Shown here one piece after another: positions 50,423 through 58,463 of a DNA stretch of 64,000 nt. The stretch lies in assembly GCA_964419935.1 (NCBI GenBank), contig CAYQQJ010000016.1, positions 1 through 64,000 on the forward strand, given 5' to 3'. This DNA comes from CAYQQJ01 sp964419935. GTDB lineage: Bacteria; Pseudomonadota; Gammaproteobacteria; Pseudomonadales; Cellvibrionaceae. The notes beneath the pieces were generated by a model. It was not told the origin of the DNA, made no database searches, and saw only the letters and a list, made by a program, of their open reading frames with translations. Within the stretch, counting starts at the first letter, position 1. Every line of letters begins with the position of its first letter. A program made the translations under genes and the position numbers.

Positions 50423-50912
50423 TTCGCGATTCCTCCACATTCACGATCCTCGACACGGGGTCCAGTTCGGAATCAAATATGACAATTTCAGGCGCCGGAT
50501 CAGCATAAAGCGTTGCTTCAATCCGAAATCTTAATGTACGGTCGGTAGTGTCTTTGTTCTCCAGTGGAACAACCTTGACCGATTTAAATCGAGGTTCGTA
50601 ATCTCGCAGGATTCGTTCCAGTGTCTTGACGAATTCTTTCTTCTTCTCAAGGCTTACGACATTGATGGTCGCCAAGTCTGGCATACCGTAGTTCAGTAGA
50701 GACAGTTCCAGTTGTGTCAGCTCTTCTGCGGGAGCGACTACGCGATAACGCGTATTCAGGAGGCTTTCCAGGTCTCTTTTGACGCTGTTGCGCAACTCAC
50801 GAATATGTTGATGACGGTTCTTGTCGACTTCGACTCCATTGTGCGGGTCATCGTCCAGTAGTCTGTCGAGGATCGATGCGCGAAGCTCTTTGTTTTTCCC
50901 TATACGCGCCAT
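50415..50912 (-). CDS. tssE: T6SS baseplate subunit TssE (gp25-like)
   Basis: TssE is the T4 gp25-like component that starts sheath polymerisation on the baseplate. The 165 residues are of usual length. Recognisable segments are SILDRLLDDDP, the RNSVKRDLESLLNTRY region with the conserved Glu of the sheath-initiating motif, LLNYGMPDL and ILRDYEPRFKSVKV. The ATG lies two bases after the second tssC, and the end overlaps tssF. Confidence 0.95.
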   Translation of the reverse strand: MARIGKNKELRASILDRLLDDDPHNGVEVDKNRHQHIRELRNSVKRDLESLLNTRYRVVAPAEELTQLELSLLNYGMPDLATINVVSLEKKKEFVKTLERILRDYEPRFKSVKVVPLENKDTTDRTLRFRIEATLYADPAPEIVIFDSELDPVSRIVNVEESRNG

Positions 50913-50914
50913 TG

Positions 50915-52504
50915 TTAGCTTGCCTGTACCAGTTCGGTGACCAGTTCCAGTTCCGAAACCATTTGATCAAGTTGGTAGTGCGGTGCCAGATGTATTACAC
51001 AGAGATACTCTCCTGGTTTCTCCGGATGTTCGTTGACTTTTACACCAGCTTCCCGCAAGGGGTAACGAGCTTGTTCTTCCCATTCAAGATCATCTCGTCC
51101 TGTTGTGTACTTGAACAACCAAGTGGTGAGGAACGTCTCGCACTCATCTGCTGTTATGAACGAACCGATCTTGTCCCTGATCATAACCTTGATGTAATGG
51201 GCTACACGGGAACCGCACAAAATGTGCTGTAGCATCGCGGAAATTTTTGCATTGACATTGGCGCTGCGCGAATCCTTTTGCCTTGGCTTTTGTAAGGATT
51301 GATTGCTGTAAAAGGCGGCAAAAGGTGTGTCATAACATTGGCATAGAGGTATAAGCCCCAAGTCGCTGATTTCTCGTTCGGTTGAGTCAGTGATAATCAC
51401 GTCGGTGATTGGTTTGTGTGCAATATCGTTTGGATCTGTGTTGAATGTGTCGAACTGCAGGTTGGTCAGCAATCCGCCGCCAACCTGATTTCGCGGTACT
51501 CCGCGGATGTGGCCGAACCAGCCGACGTTGGCGAATTCCCGGATCAGCACTCCACCGAATGCATAACACGCGTTCCCCCAGAGGTAGTTGGACTTGTCGG
51601 TTGCCTCGACTTTTTCGTAAAAGAAGATACCCCGGTAACTTCCAGGCTCTGTTCTATAGGGGCGACGCATGAGAATTCGCGGCAACGTCAATGCAATAAA
51701 CCGCGAGTCGGATTTATCCCGGAGCGCGTGCCATTTTATGTACTCATTGGTAGAGAAAATCGAGCTGAAGTTGAGCGGAAGACCCAGCGAACTGAAATCA
51801 TCCAAACCAAAAAGCTCGCTTGATGCTGCCGCTATGAAGGGGGCAAACGCTGCTGCAGCAACTTCAGCGAGTCCTTCCAGTGTCGCTATATCATCATGAG
51901 GGTGTCGAGCAGATCGTTTATGGCTGATTTCATAATCGCCAAGGATGGCTCCGTAAGGTTCGCCACCCGGCTGACCATACTCCTCGCTGTATATTTTCTG
52001 AAATAGATGACTTTGATCAAAATCCAAGGCGCGGCCAATATCACGCACGACTTCCAACCAGCTGATGTTCAGGAATCGGATCTTGATGTTGCGCGCACCG
52101 TCCGCCTGCGTAACCAAATACCACAAGCCCCGCCAGGAGGCTTCCAGCTTCTGGAGTTGGGGCTGATGAATGATATTATTCAGTTGATCGTTAACAAGGT
52201 GATCGATGTTGGTTATCGCACGGTTTAACGCAAGAGCAATATCATCTGTATCACGAATGCGATTGAGGTTCTCGAACGTTTTCAACCAGTACTTAAGAGC
52301 TTTTTGCTCATCTTTTTCCGCAAGGAATTCATCCAGACTGGTGATATAGGGCGTTTGAGTATAAAGAGACTCAATATCCACGTTTTCCGCGGAACGCGTG
52401 GATGCAGATGAGGGCTTGGTTTGAGAGACGGACACGGGATGATCCATTGAATAAATTGGAACATGAGAGGCCCAGGGAGAAATTGCCTGATTGACGCCAT
52501 CCAT
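50915..52504 (-). CDS. tssC2: Second TssC-like sheath protein (tandem paralogue)
   Basis: This 529-residue protein belongs to the TssC/VipB/EvpB family, directly after the first tssC. The ATG at 52504 has GAGGT seven bases upstream; a longer frame from a TTG is rejected. Shared family landmarks include LEASWRGLWYLV, IRFLNISWLEV, FDQSHLFQKIYSEEYG, GEPYGAILGDYEIS, FGLDDFSSLGLPLNF, and GSRVAHYIKVMIRDKIGSF. It has an extra N-terminal stretch of about 45 residues rich in Ser/Thr and Pro, and differs widely from TssC1 in sequence. It could form mixed sheaths, cap the sheath or have a regulatory role; none of these can be told from sequence. The number 2 here only marks order. Confidence 0.9.
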   Translation of the reverse strand: MDGVNQAISPWASHVPIYSMDHPVSVSQTKPSSASTRSAENVDIESLYTQTPYITSLDEFLAEKDEQKALKYWLKTFENLNRIRDTDDIALALNRAITNIDHLVNDQLNNIIHQPQLQKLEASWRGLWYLVTQADGARNIKIRFLNISWLEVVRDIGRALDFDQSHLFQKIYSEEYGQPGGEPYGAILGDYEISHKRSARHPHDDIATLEGLAEVAAAAFAPFIAAASSELFGLDDFSSLGLPLNFSSIFSTNEYIKWHALRDKSDSRFIALTLPRILMRRPYRTEPGSYRGIFFYEKVEATDKSNYLWGNACYAFGGVLIREFANVGWFGHIRGVPRNQVGGGLLTNLQFDTFNTDPNDIAHKPITDVIITDSTEREISDLGLIPLCQCYDTPFAAFYSNQSLQKPRQKDSRSANVNAKISAMLQHILCGSRVAHYIKVMIRDKIGSFITADECETFLTTWLFKYTTGRDDLEWEEQARYPLREAGVKVNEHPEKPGEYLCVIHLAPHYQLDQMVSELELVTELVQAS

Positions 52505-52537
52505 GGCGAGTACCTCTCGGAATATCCTGAGTTTCAA

Positions 52538-54034
52538 TTAGCCCGCTTTGGGGATATTGGCTACCAGCCTCAGAGACGCTGTCAGTTCTTCCATTTGTAG
52601 CCAGGGACGCATCCACGCGACTGCGTTGTAAACACCGGGTTGTCCAGGAACTTCCTTGACTTCTACCCGGGCTTCTGCCAGAGGGTAGCGCGCTTTCATT
52701 TCAGCACTTGCACCGGGGCTGCCATTTACGTAGCCATTGATCCAACGGTTCAACCAGGCTTCAGCTTCTGAGGCTTCCATGAAGGAACCAATTTTGTCCC
52801 GCGCCATGACCTTGAGGAAGTGGGCGATTCTGGATGTTGCCATTACATACGGCAGGCGTGATGAAATGGCGGCATTGGATGTCGCATCCGGGTCATCGAA
52901 CTTCTTGGGACGCTGTGTGGTTTGCGCACCAAAGAATACGGCGTAATCGGTATTCTTGTAGTGACAAAGCGGTAAGAAGCCCAGTTTGCTGAGCTCGGCT
53001 TCGCGGCGGTCAGTAATGCCGATCTCAGTCGGACACTTCTGATCTACGTCGCCGTCGTCACTGACAAATGTGTGACTTGGCAGGCCTTCAACCTTGCCGC
53101 CGCCTTCTGCACCACGAATACTTGTACACCAGCCATACTCGGCATAAGCCTTGGTCATCACGGTTCCCAGTGCATAGGCAGCGTTCATCCAGCAATAGGA
53201 AGTATGATCAGGCGCCAGGTGCTGTCCGTTTTCATTGGCAGCGACTTCTTCGTAGTTGAAAGCTTCAACAGGTTTGGTTGCCTGACCGTATGGCAAGCGC
53301 GCCAGTACGCGAGGCATCGCGAGCGTGACGAAGCGGGAGTCTTCACTGTCCCGGAAGCTGCGCCAGGGGATGTATTCTGCTGAATCAAAGATCTTTTCCA
53401 TGTCCCGCGGTTTGGAAAGCTCGGTGAAGTCATCGAATCCAAACATCTCTGGAGCGGCGGCGGAAAGGAACGGACAAAAGCCAGCTGCAGCGACATTGGA
53501 CATTTTGCTCAGCAACGACACATCATCGGGGTGAGAGGAAAACTCGTAATCGCCCATAAGTGCGGCGTAGGGCTGCCCACCGGCAGTGCCGAATTCACTT
53601 TCGTAGATTTTCTTGAAAATCTGGCTCTGATCAAACTCAACGGCTTTTTCCAGGTCCCGGGACAGCTCCTTCTTGCTGATGTTGAGCATGCGGATCTTCA
53701 ATTGCGCACCGGTTTCCGAGTTCATGACCAGGTGATTGAGACCGCGCCATGAGCCTTCGACTTTCTGAAACTTCTCGTGGTGCATGATCGACGCCAATTG
53801 CTTGGACATGACCTGATCAAGTGCAGCGATTGCGGAATTGATAGTGATGGAAAGGTTCTTGTCCCATTTGACAGTTCCTTTCATCGCTTCCTGAGTCAGG
53901 GTGCGCAGCAGTTCCTCGGTTTCATCACGAGAAGTCTGTTTGGTCGCGGATATCGCCTGTTCAAGAAAGTCCAGTTCCTGGACTTCAACTTCACCTTCTG
54001 GTCGTTCTGCCAGCTGCTCGTCATTATTCGCCAT
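52538..54034 (-). CDS. tssC: T6SS contractile sheath large subunit TssC
   Basis: TssC/VipB forms the contractile sheath with TssB. The 498 residues from the ATG at 54034 (MANNDEQLAER) match the normal length; GGTGAG lies just upstream inside tssB. Diagnostic segments: VEGSWRGLNHLVMNSETG, LKIRMLNISKKELSRDLEKA, FDQSQIFKKIYESEFGT, PYAALMGDYEFS, FGFDDFTELSKPRDM, and SRIAHFLKVMARDKIGSFM. It starts inside the end of tssB (11-base overlap). It is the canonical TssC of the locus, being closest to the family consensus. Confidence 0.96.
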   Translation of the reverse strand: MANNDEQLAERPEGEVEVQELDFLEQAISATKQTSRDETEELLRTLTQEAMKGTVKWDKNLSITINSAIAALDQVMSKQLASIMHHEKFQKVEGSWRGLNHLVMNSETGAQLKIRMLNISKKELSRDLEKAVEFDQSQIFKKIYESEFGTAGGQPYAALMGDYEFSSHPDDVSLLSKMSNVAAAGFCPFLSAAAPEMFGFDDFTELSKPRDMEKIFDSAEYIPWRSFRDSEDSRFVTLAMPRVLARLPYGQATKPVEAFNYEEVAANENGQHLAPDHTSYCWMNAAYALGTVMTKAYAEYGWCTSIRGAEGGGKVEGLPSHTFVSDDGDVDQKCPTEIGITDRREAELSKLGFLPLCHYKNTDYAVFFGAQTTQRPKKFDDPDATSNAAISSRLPYVMATSRIAHFLKVMARDKIGSFMEASEAEAWLNRWINGYVNGSPGASAEMKARYPLAEARVEVKEVPGQPGVYNAVAWMRPWLQMEELTASLRLVANIPKAG

Positions 54035-54554
54035 CTTTCTCACCTTCTGCATCAGTACCATCAACGCCCAGCTTGCCGGAAAGGGAGGACAGGGCTTCAG
54101 TATCGTTTAGAATATTTTCAAGAAGCAGCTCCAGATCTTCAGATCGATCTGCTTTGGTTAACAGATCGCGTAACTTGTTACGCGTCTCCATCAGCTTTTT
54201 CAATGGCTCAACTTGCTCCACAATTTTGTGCGGCTCAAAGTCTTCCATATTCTTGAAGTCGAGATTGATGGACATTTCGCTCCCGTCGGCTTGCAAGGTG
54301 TTCTCGACCTTCATACGCACGCCGGGGTTTACCTTGGCCATAACGTCATTGAAGTTATCGCGATCAATTTGAGAAAACTTGCGATCTTTCAATGGCTTTT
54401 TGCTGTCGGTGTTGTCGCCGGAGTAATCACCCATAACGCCCATGACAAACGGAATTTCTTTCTCGACAATCGAGCCGTTTGTTTCAACGTCATAGGTAAT
54501 ATGTACCCGGGGCTTTCTTACGCGCTTTAGCTTGTCGTGGATGCTATCGGACAT
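54024..54554 (-). CDS. tssB: T6SS contractile sheath small subunit TssB
   Basis: TssB/VipA pairs with TssC to build the sheath. The 176 residues begin MSDSIHDKLKRVRKPRVHI, then YDVETNG, KEIPFVMGVMGDYSG and KFSQIDRDNFNDVM, all typical. The C-terminus, which ClpV recognises in other systems, is acidic here (DGTDAEGEKDGE). AGGG and GAGGA both lie within reach of the ATG. It lies 32 bases after tssA. Confidence 0.96.
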   Translation of the reverse strand: MSDSIHDKLKRVRKPRVHITYDVETNGSIVEKEIPFVMGVMGDYSGDNTDSKKPLKDRKFSQIDRDNFNDVMAKVNPGVRMKVENTLQADGSEMSINLDFKNMEDFEPHKIVEQVEPLKKLMETRNKLRDLLTKADRSEDLELLLENILNDTEALSSLSGKLGVDGTDAEGEKDGE

Positions 54555-54586
54555 AATCCCTAATCCTCTTATTTTTAAGGTTTACA

Positions 54587-55687
54587 TTAATCTTCTGTTT
54601 GGACACCGGTTAGATTGCTGAAGTGGTCTCGTGATGAAGAATCTGGAATGAGTTCAACGATCAGTTCATTGAGAGGCATGTTACCCCATTTCACCGTTTT
54701 CTCAATCATGTAGGACAGTGGTGAGTGGGGCTCCGTTTTGCGGAAGAAGTCGGCAACTTCCTTCAACTGTCGGAATGCGGATTCTCTCGAGTTAACCGGA
54801 CCTGCCGCAGGCTTGGCTGTTGCACTGGCCGGCGCTCCGTCGGCAGCAGGTTCTTCGTTGACTTCCGAGTCATCTGCCATGGGAAATTTGTGTTTGGCTA
54901 TGTGGTTAACCACACCCAGGCATTCTTCAAGTACGTTCAATATGGCGCGGATCGGTGGCGCGTCATCTGCGCCGCACAGTTGATCGAGCAGGCGACCGGC
55001 GTGCTTGTAAGTTTCAATGCATTGGGCGATATCATCACGCAGATCCGTATAGTATTCCTCGGATGATTCGTTAACAGCGGCCTCTATATCGTCAAGGCTG
55101 AAGCCAAGCGTAGCGGCTTTGGCTGCGCGACTTTCCTCATCTGGAGCGCGTTGAATGTCCAGCGCTTGTTGGTATTGCCAGAAGCTGAAAGGCCCGGGAT
55201 GGCTCCCTTCGGTAATAGGTACCTTGCGAATGGGCGCTACGAGCACACCTTCGGAACCCTCACCGTTTAACCCCGATATTGGAGACACTCGAGTCTCAAT
55301 GCCGTCTTCGTCGGGCATCGGGTAGAGGTTGTCCCAGAACTTTTCGACGAAGCCCTGTATGAGCGTAAATCCGTCGCGTAAGCCTTGAAAACCATGACGG
55401 CGGATTAGCGCTTCTGTGAACCAGCTCACAATTTCAAGGTCTTTGCTCTCGTTCGCCAAAATTTCGGGCGCGAGTGTTAGAACCTTTCGCCAGTGTTCGT
55501 CGGCTTCGCTGTTGTCGCCGTCGTGGATACTTTTGCGTTCTGCCGAACGGGCAGCGGCACGTTCAGCTTTAATGGACTGATAAAGAGAGGTGGGTGAAGG
55601 GTCTTGCCGAACATCGCTGCCGGTAGGCGACTCATCGGAGATCGGACCTAAAAGTTTATCAAAATCAAGAATATCAGGCGAAGCCAT
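54587..55687 (-). CDS. tssA: T6SS protein TssA
   Basis: TssA helps prime baseplate and sheath assembly and can stay at the growing sheath end. The 366 residues are of the short TssA1 type. The ImpA N-terminal domain includes LLGPISDESPTGSDVR, VLTLAPEILANESKDLEIVSW and GFVEKFWDNLYPMPDEDG. A middle helical part and an Ala/Pro-rich linker (about 280-300) lead to the C-terminal motif SRESAFRQLKEVADFFRKTE, PHSPLSYMIEKTVKWGNMPL. AAGGA lies nine bases before the ATG. It is the first gene of the left T6SS arm, divergent from tagH. Confidence 0.94.
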   Translation of the reverse strand: MASPDILDFDKLLGPISDESPTGSDVRQDPSPTSLYQSIKAERAAARSAERKSIHDGDNSEADEHWRKVLTLAPEILANESKDLEIVSWFTEALIRRHGFQGLRDGFTLIQGFVEKFWDNLYPMPDEDGIETRVSPISGLNGEGSEGVLVAPIRKVPITEGSHPGPFSFWQYQQALDIQRAPDEESRAAKAATLGFSLDDIEAAVNESSEEYYTDLRDDIAQCIETYKHAGRLLDQLCGADDAPPIRAILNVLEECLGVVNHIAKHKFPMADDSEVNEEPAADGAPASATAKPAAGPVNSRESAFRQLKEVADFFRKTEPHSPLSYMIEKTVKWGNMPLNELIVELIPDSSSRDHFSNLTGVQTED

Positions 55688-55808
55688 CTGGATATTTCCT
55701 TTACTTTATTCTTATGCCTGTCGCGTGTGAGCCGGTTGCGTCAGTAAAGCGGGTTTCAGTTTACGCTGAAACGCACGCACTTCCTAGTGGAAGCTATGAA
55801 CGTTGAGA

Positions 55809-55824
55809 TGGCAACAAACATGCA
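55809..55824 (+). promoter_or_regulatory. Possible sigma-54 promoter element in the divergent T6SS region
   Basis: TGGCAACAAACATGCA has the GG and GC dinucleotides at the right spacing for a -24/-12 promoter (consensus TGGCAC-N5-TTGCA). It would point toward tagH with a long leader of about 275 bases. A weaker element shares its TGCA on the opposite strand toward tssA. No enhancer-binding protein gene is in the window. Confidence 0.3.
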
Positions 55825-56004
55825 TTATTAAATCCTGCTGAACACTCCATGTGTCCGCAGTTCGGGAGAATAACAGTACGGAACCGGCAACGCAATAAAC
55901 CCCAAGTCGCCAACCAAACATCAAAATGTGTCCTGAGGCGCTTTGCTGACAAATGGTGGGCGTAATGAATACACCTGCGACACTGAAATGTGGCATCATG
56001 CCCT

Positions 56005-56033
56005 TTGAACGCAGATCAAGTGCGTAATATACT
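56005..56033 (+). promoter_or_regulatory. Candidate sigma-70 promoter for tagH-tssJKLM
   Basis: TTGAAC (56005-56010) and TATACT (56028-56033) are separated by exactly 17 bases, giving a start near 56040 and a leader of about 72 bases. The rest of the 424-base divergent gap shows no convincing gene. Confidence 0.6.
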
Positions 56034-56111
56034 GCTCGCGGAAAACGGGCGGTCAGAGCTCGTTGATAATAATGGTTTAAAACCACAGTTCTATTTCAGG
56101 ATGATGTTCGG

Positions 56112-57815
56112 ATGTCTTTGCAGATAACCATGATAAAAGCACCGGGGAATGTGCCGGTTTCCAAAGAAAGTCAGATGTTCGACCTGCAGGGAGGCACTAT
56201 TGGTCGGGGTGACAATAATGCTTTGGTGCTGGCTGACCCCGACAGATTTCTATCGTCTCAACATTGTCAGATTCACTGTGAGGCAGGTCGATATTATTTG
56301 ATCGACCTGAGCACTAATGGCACCTTCGTTAACGGTTCTCCCGAGCCGCTGGGTAAGGGTGGAAAAGTTGCGCTTGCCAATGATGACATGTTTGAAGTCG
56401 GCGATTATCAATTCAAAGTGATGCTGGCGCCGGAATCATCGTTGGATGTTTTTTCAGGCGCAGTCTCCCCATTTGACGATTTGCCCACATCGGCCGATCC
56501 GCTGTTTGGAATGGGCTCCGAGCCCAGCGACAATTCGTTTGCCGGAGATCCGTTCGGTGCGACCGATAACTTTATCGGAGAGCTCTCGCTTTCTCCGGAT
56601 CCTGAACTCACTGACCCCTTGGCGGCTTTGGATCAAGCTCTCGGGCCCCAAGGGCAACCGGTGTTTGACTCAGCGGTGTCTTTCGGCGTGGAGGATCGTC
56701 TAGGTTCGGCATCGGCAACGTTTGGGGGAGCAACCTATTCGGATCAGGCTGATGCACTTAATCAGTCAGTGGCCTGGCCGGAGTCTTCCCGCCAGAATTT
56801 AATTCCGGAAGAATGGGAGGACGAGCTCGGGGTATCGTCGTTATCATCGCCGCCATCTCCATCGTCTGCCACATCATCTGCGGCGTCGGCTATTCCGGCG
56901 CATTTTCAAGAGAGCAGCAGCGCTTTGCAGCCAAACGCCTCCAGAGCCAATATTGATGGTGATTTGTCTGATCTGTTTGATACACCGCTCGGGCCTCCCT
57001 CCGCAGAACCTTTCGCAGAACAGGCTTTTACACTGCCGGTGAACGCATCGGCATCGCCTGTTGAGGCGGCATCAGTTCCGTCGTCGCCGTCAGTGACTGC
57101 AGCGCCACCGACTCCAGCGCCGGCAGCTCCTTCAGCGGCACCAGTAGCACCCGCGGAACCTGCTGGTCAGAGACGCGCGTCGACACCTACTGCTGAACCT
57201 GGCTCGACGGCGGTTGGCGGTGACAGACGCTTGGTCGAAGGCATGGGGCTGAATGTCACCAATCTTTCCGATGAGCAGATTGCTGAAATCAGCAGTGAAG
57301 TTGGCCTGCTAATGCGGGAGGTTGTGGGGGGGATGATGCAGGTACTTCGCTCCCGCAGCAGTATCAAAAACGAATTTCGCATGAATGTCACTACGATTCA
57401 GCCCGTGGAAAACAATCCCCTGAAGTTCTCGGCAGATGTCGATGAAGCGATAGACAATATGTTCGTACGCCGCAGTGGCGCGTACAAAAAGCCATTGGAT
57501 GCCATGCGTGAAGGTTTTCAGGAGATCGGCGAGCATCAGGTTGCCATGATTGCGGGGATCCGCCACGGCTTTGAGCAGATGATGAGTCGGTTTGATCCTG
57601 AGTTGCTGGAAAAGCACTTTGATAAGCAGAGCAAGGGTAGTATGTTGCCGGCGGTCAAGAAAGCGCGATACTGGTCCAATTACAGTGCCCACTACAAAGG
57701 ATTTGTCGACAATATGGAGAATTCGTTCCAGCATATGTTCGGCGGCGACTTCGTTCAGGCATATGAAGACCAGTTGCGTAAAATGTCCAGTGCGCGAAAA
57801 AAGAATAACGGGTAA
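56112..57815 (+). CDS. tagH: T6SS-associated FHA-domain protein TagH
   Basis: This 567-residue cytoplasmic protein begins with an FHA domain (about 10-100) that binds phospho-threonine peptides: GGTIGRGDNNALVLADPDR, LSSQHCQIHCEAG, IDLSTNGTFVNG. The conserved Arg, Ser-His and Asn-Gly are all present, so it should bind phospho-Thr. A long Ser/Pro/Ala-rich, acidic linker (about 105-375) follows. The T6SS FHA C-terminal domain closes the protein (VGLLMREVVGGMMQVLRSRS, KNEFRMNVTTIQPVENNPLK, MFGGDFVQAYEDQL). In Pseudomonas and Agrobacterium FHA proteins act downstream of the kinase PpkA to switch on secretion. No kinase is seen here, but it may lie past tssM. Confidence 0.93.
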   Translation: MSLQITMIKAPGNVPVSKESQMFDLQGGTIGRGDNNALVLADPDRFLSSQHCQIHCEAGRYYLIDLSTNGTFVNGSPEPLGKGGKVALANDDMFEVGDYQFKVMLAPESSLDVFSGAVSPFDDLPTSADPLFGMGSEPSDNSFAGDPFGATDNFIGELSLSPDPELTDPLAALDQALGPQGQPVFDSAVSFGVEDRLGSASATFGGATYSDQADALNQSVAWPESSRQNLIPEEWEDELGVSSLSSPPSPSSATSSAASAIPAHFQESSSALQPNASRANIDGDLSDLFDTPLGPPSAEPFAEQAFTLPVNASASPVEAASVPSSPSVTAAPPTPAPAAPSAAPVAPAEPAGQRRASTPTAEPGSTAVGGDRRLVEGMGLNVTNLSDEQIAEISSEVGLLMREVVGGMMQVLRSRSSIKNEFRMNVTTIQPVENNPLKFSADVDEAIDNMFVRRSGAYKKPLDAMREGFQEIGEHQVAMIAGIRHGFEQMMSRFDPELLEKHFDKQSKGSMLPAVKKARYWSNYSAHYKGFVDNMENSFQHMFGGDFVQAYEDQLRKMSSARKKNNG

Positions 57816-57879
57816 GTGACTGCCGCGGTTGCGTCAATTTGAACTCAGACAGTCAGCAACAGAAACAGGAATTCGTACA

Positions 57880-58377
57880 ATGATCAGCAGAATAACAACA
57901 GTCTTTTACTTCGGCGCTCTTATACTCATTTCAACCCTGGCCGGCTGCAGCAGCTCCAAGAGTCGTGTCGGCGGAGCCTTGAGCCTGAACACTGACCTGA
58001 CCATCAATTTTGACGTTGGTGAGAATATTAACCCGGATGCATCGCAGCGGCCATCTCCGGTGTTTTTACGTTTGTATGAGCTCGCGGATCCGACTGCTTT
58101 CGAGAAAGCCGATTTCATCGATATCTATGAGAGGGACGCTGCTGTTTTGGGGGATTCCCTGGTGGCGCGCCAACAACTAAAACGTTTCGCGCCGGACGAA
58201 AAGCGCACAGAATCAATTGTATTGAAGCCGGAAACACGCTATGTCGGTCTCTATGCGGAGTTTCTGCAGTATCAGGATGCCCAGTACAAAGTGGTCTTCC
58301 AGGTGACGCAGAACAACATTCTCCGGAATGTGGCAACAATAAAAATTAGTGAGAACAGAGTCTCCTCTGTTAAATAA
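57880..58377 (+). CDS. tssJ: T6SS outer-membrane lipoprotein TssJ
   Basis: TssJ anchors the TssL-TssM complex to the outer membrane. The ATG at 57880 (MISRITTVFYF) follows AGGA by nine bases and gives a 165-residue precursor; an in-frame TTG at 57829 is rejected. The lipobox is LAGC. The transthyretin-like fold shows as LTINFDVGENINPD, PVFLRLYELADPTAFEKADFI, SIVLKPETRYVGLYAEFLQY and the closing strand NVATIKISENRVSSV. Confidence 0.93.
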   Translation: MISRITTVFYFGALILISTLAGCSSSKSRVGGALSLNTDLTINFDVGENINPDASQRPSPVFLRLYELADPTAFEKADFIDIYERDAAVLGDSLVARQQLKRFAPDEKRTESIVLKPETRYVGLYAEFLQYQDAQYKVVFQVTQNNILRNVATIKISENRVSSVK

Positions 58378-58427
58378 TCATCCAAGTATAAAACGGTTTC
58401 GAGTGCATAAACACAGGGATCAGGTGG

Positions 58428-58445
58428 GCCGGGTTGAGACCCGGC
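58428..58445 (+). other. Stem-loop just upstream of tssK
   Basis: GCCGGGT and ACCCGGC pair perfectly around TGAG. The stem ends 18 bases before the tssK ATG, a position where it could affect translation or mark an RNA processing site. No T run follows, so it is not an intrinsic terminator. Confidence 0.5.
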
Positions 58446-58463
58446 GTAATAAGCGAGAACACT

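Noticed and set aside
55784..56086. Minus-strand 100-codon open frame in the divergent T6SS region
   Set aside because: It overlaps the predicted tagH promoter, has no ribosome-binding site and shows no recognisable protein features.
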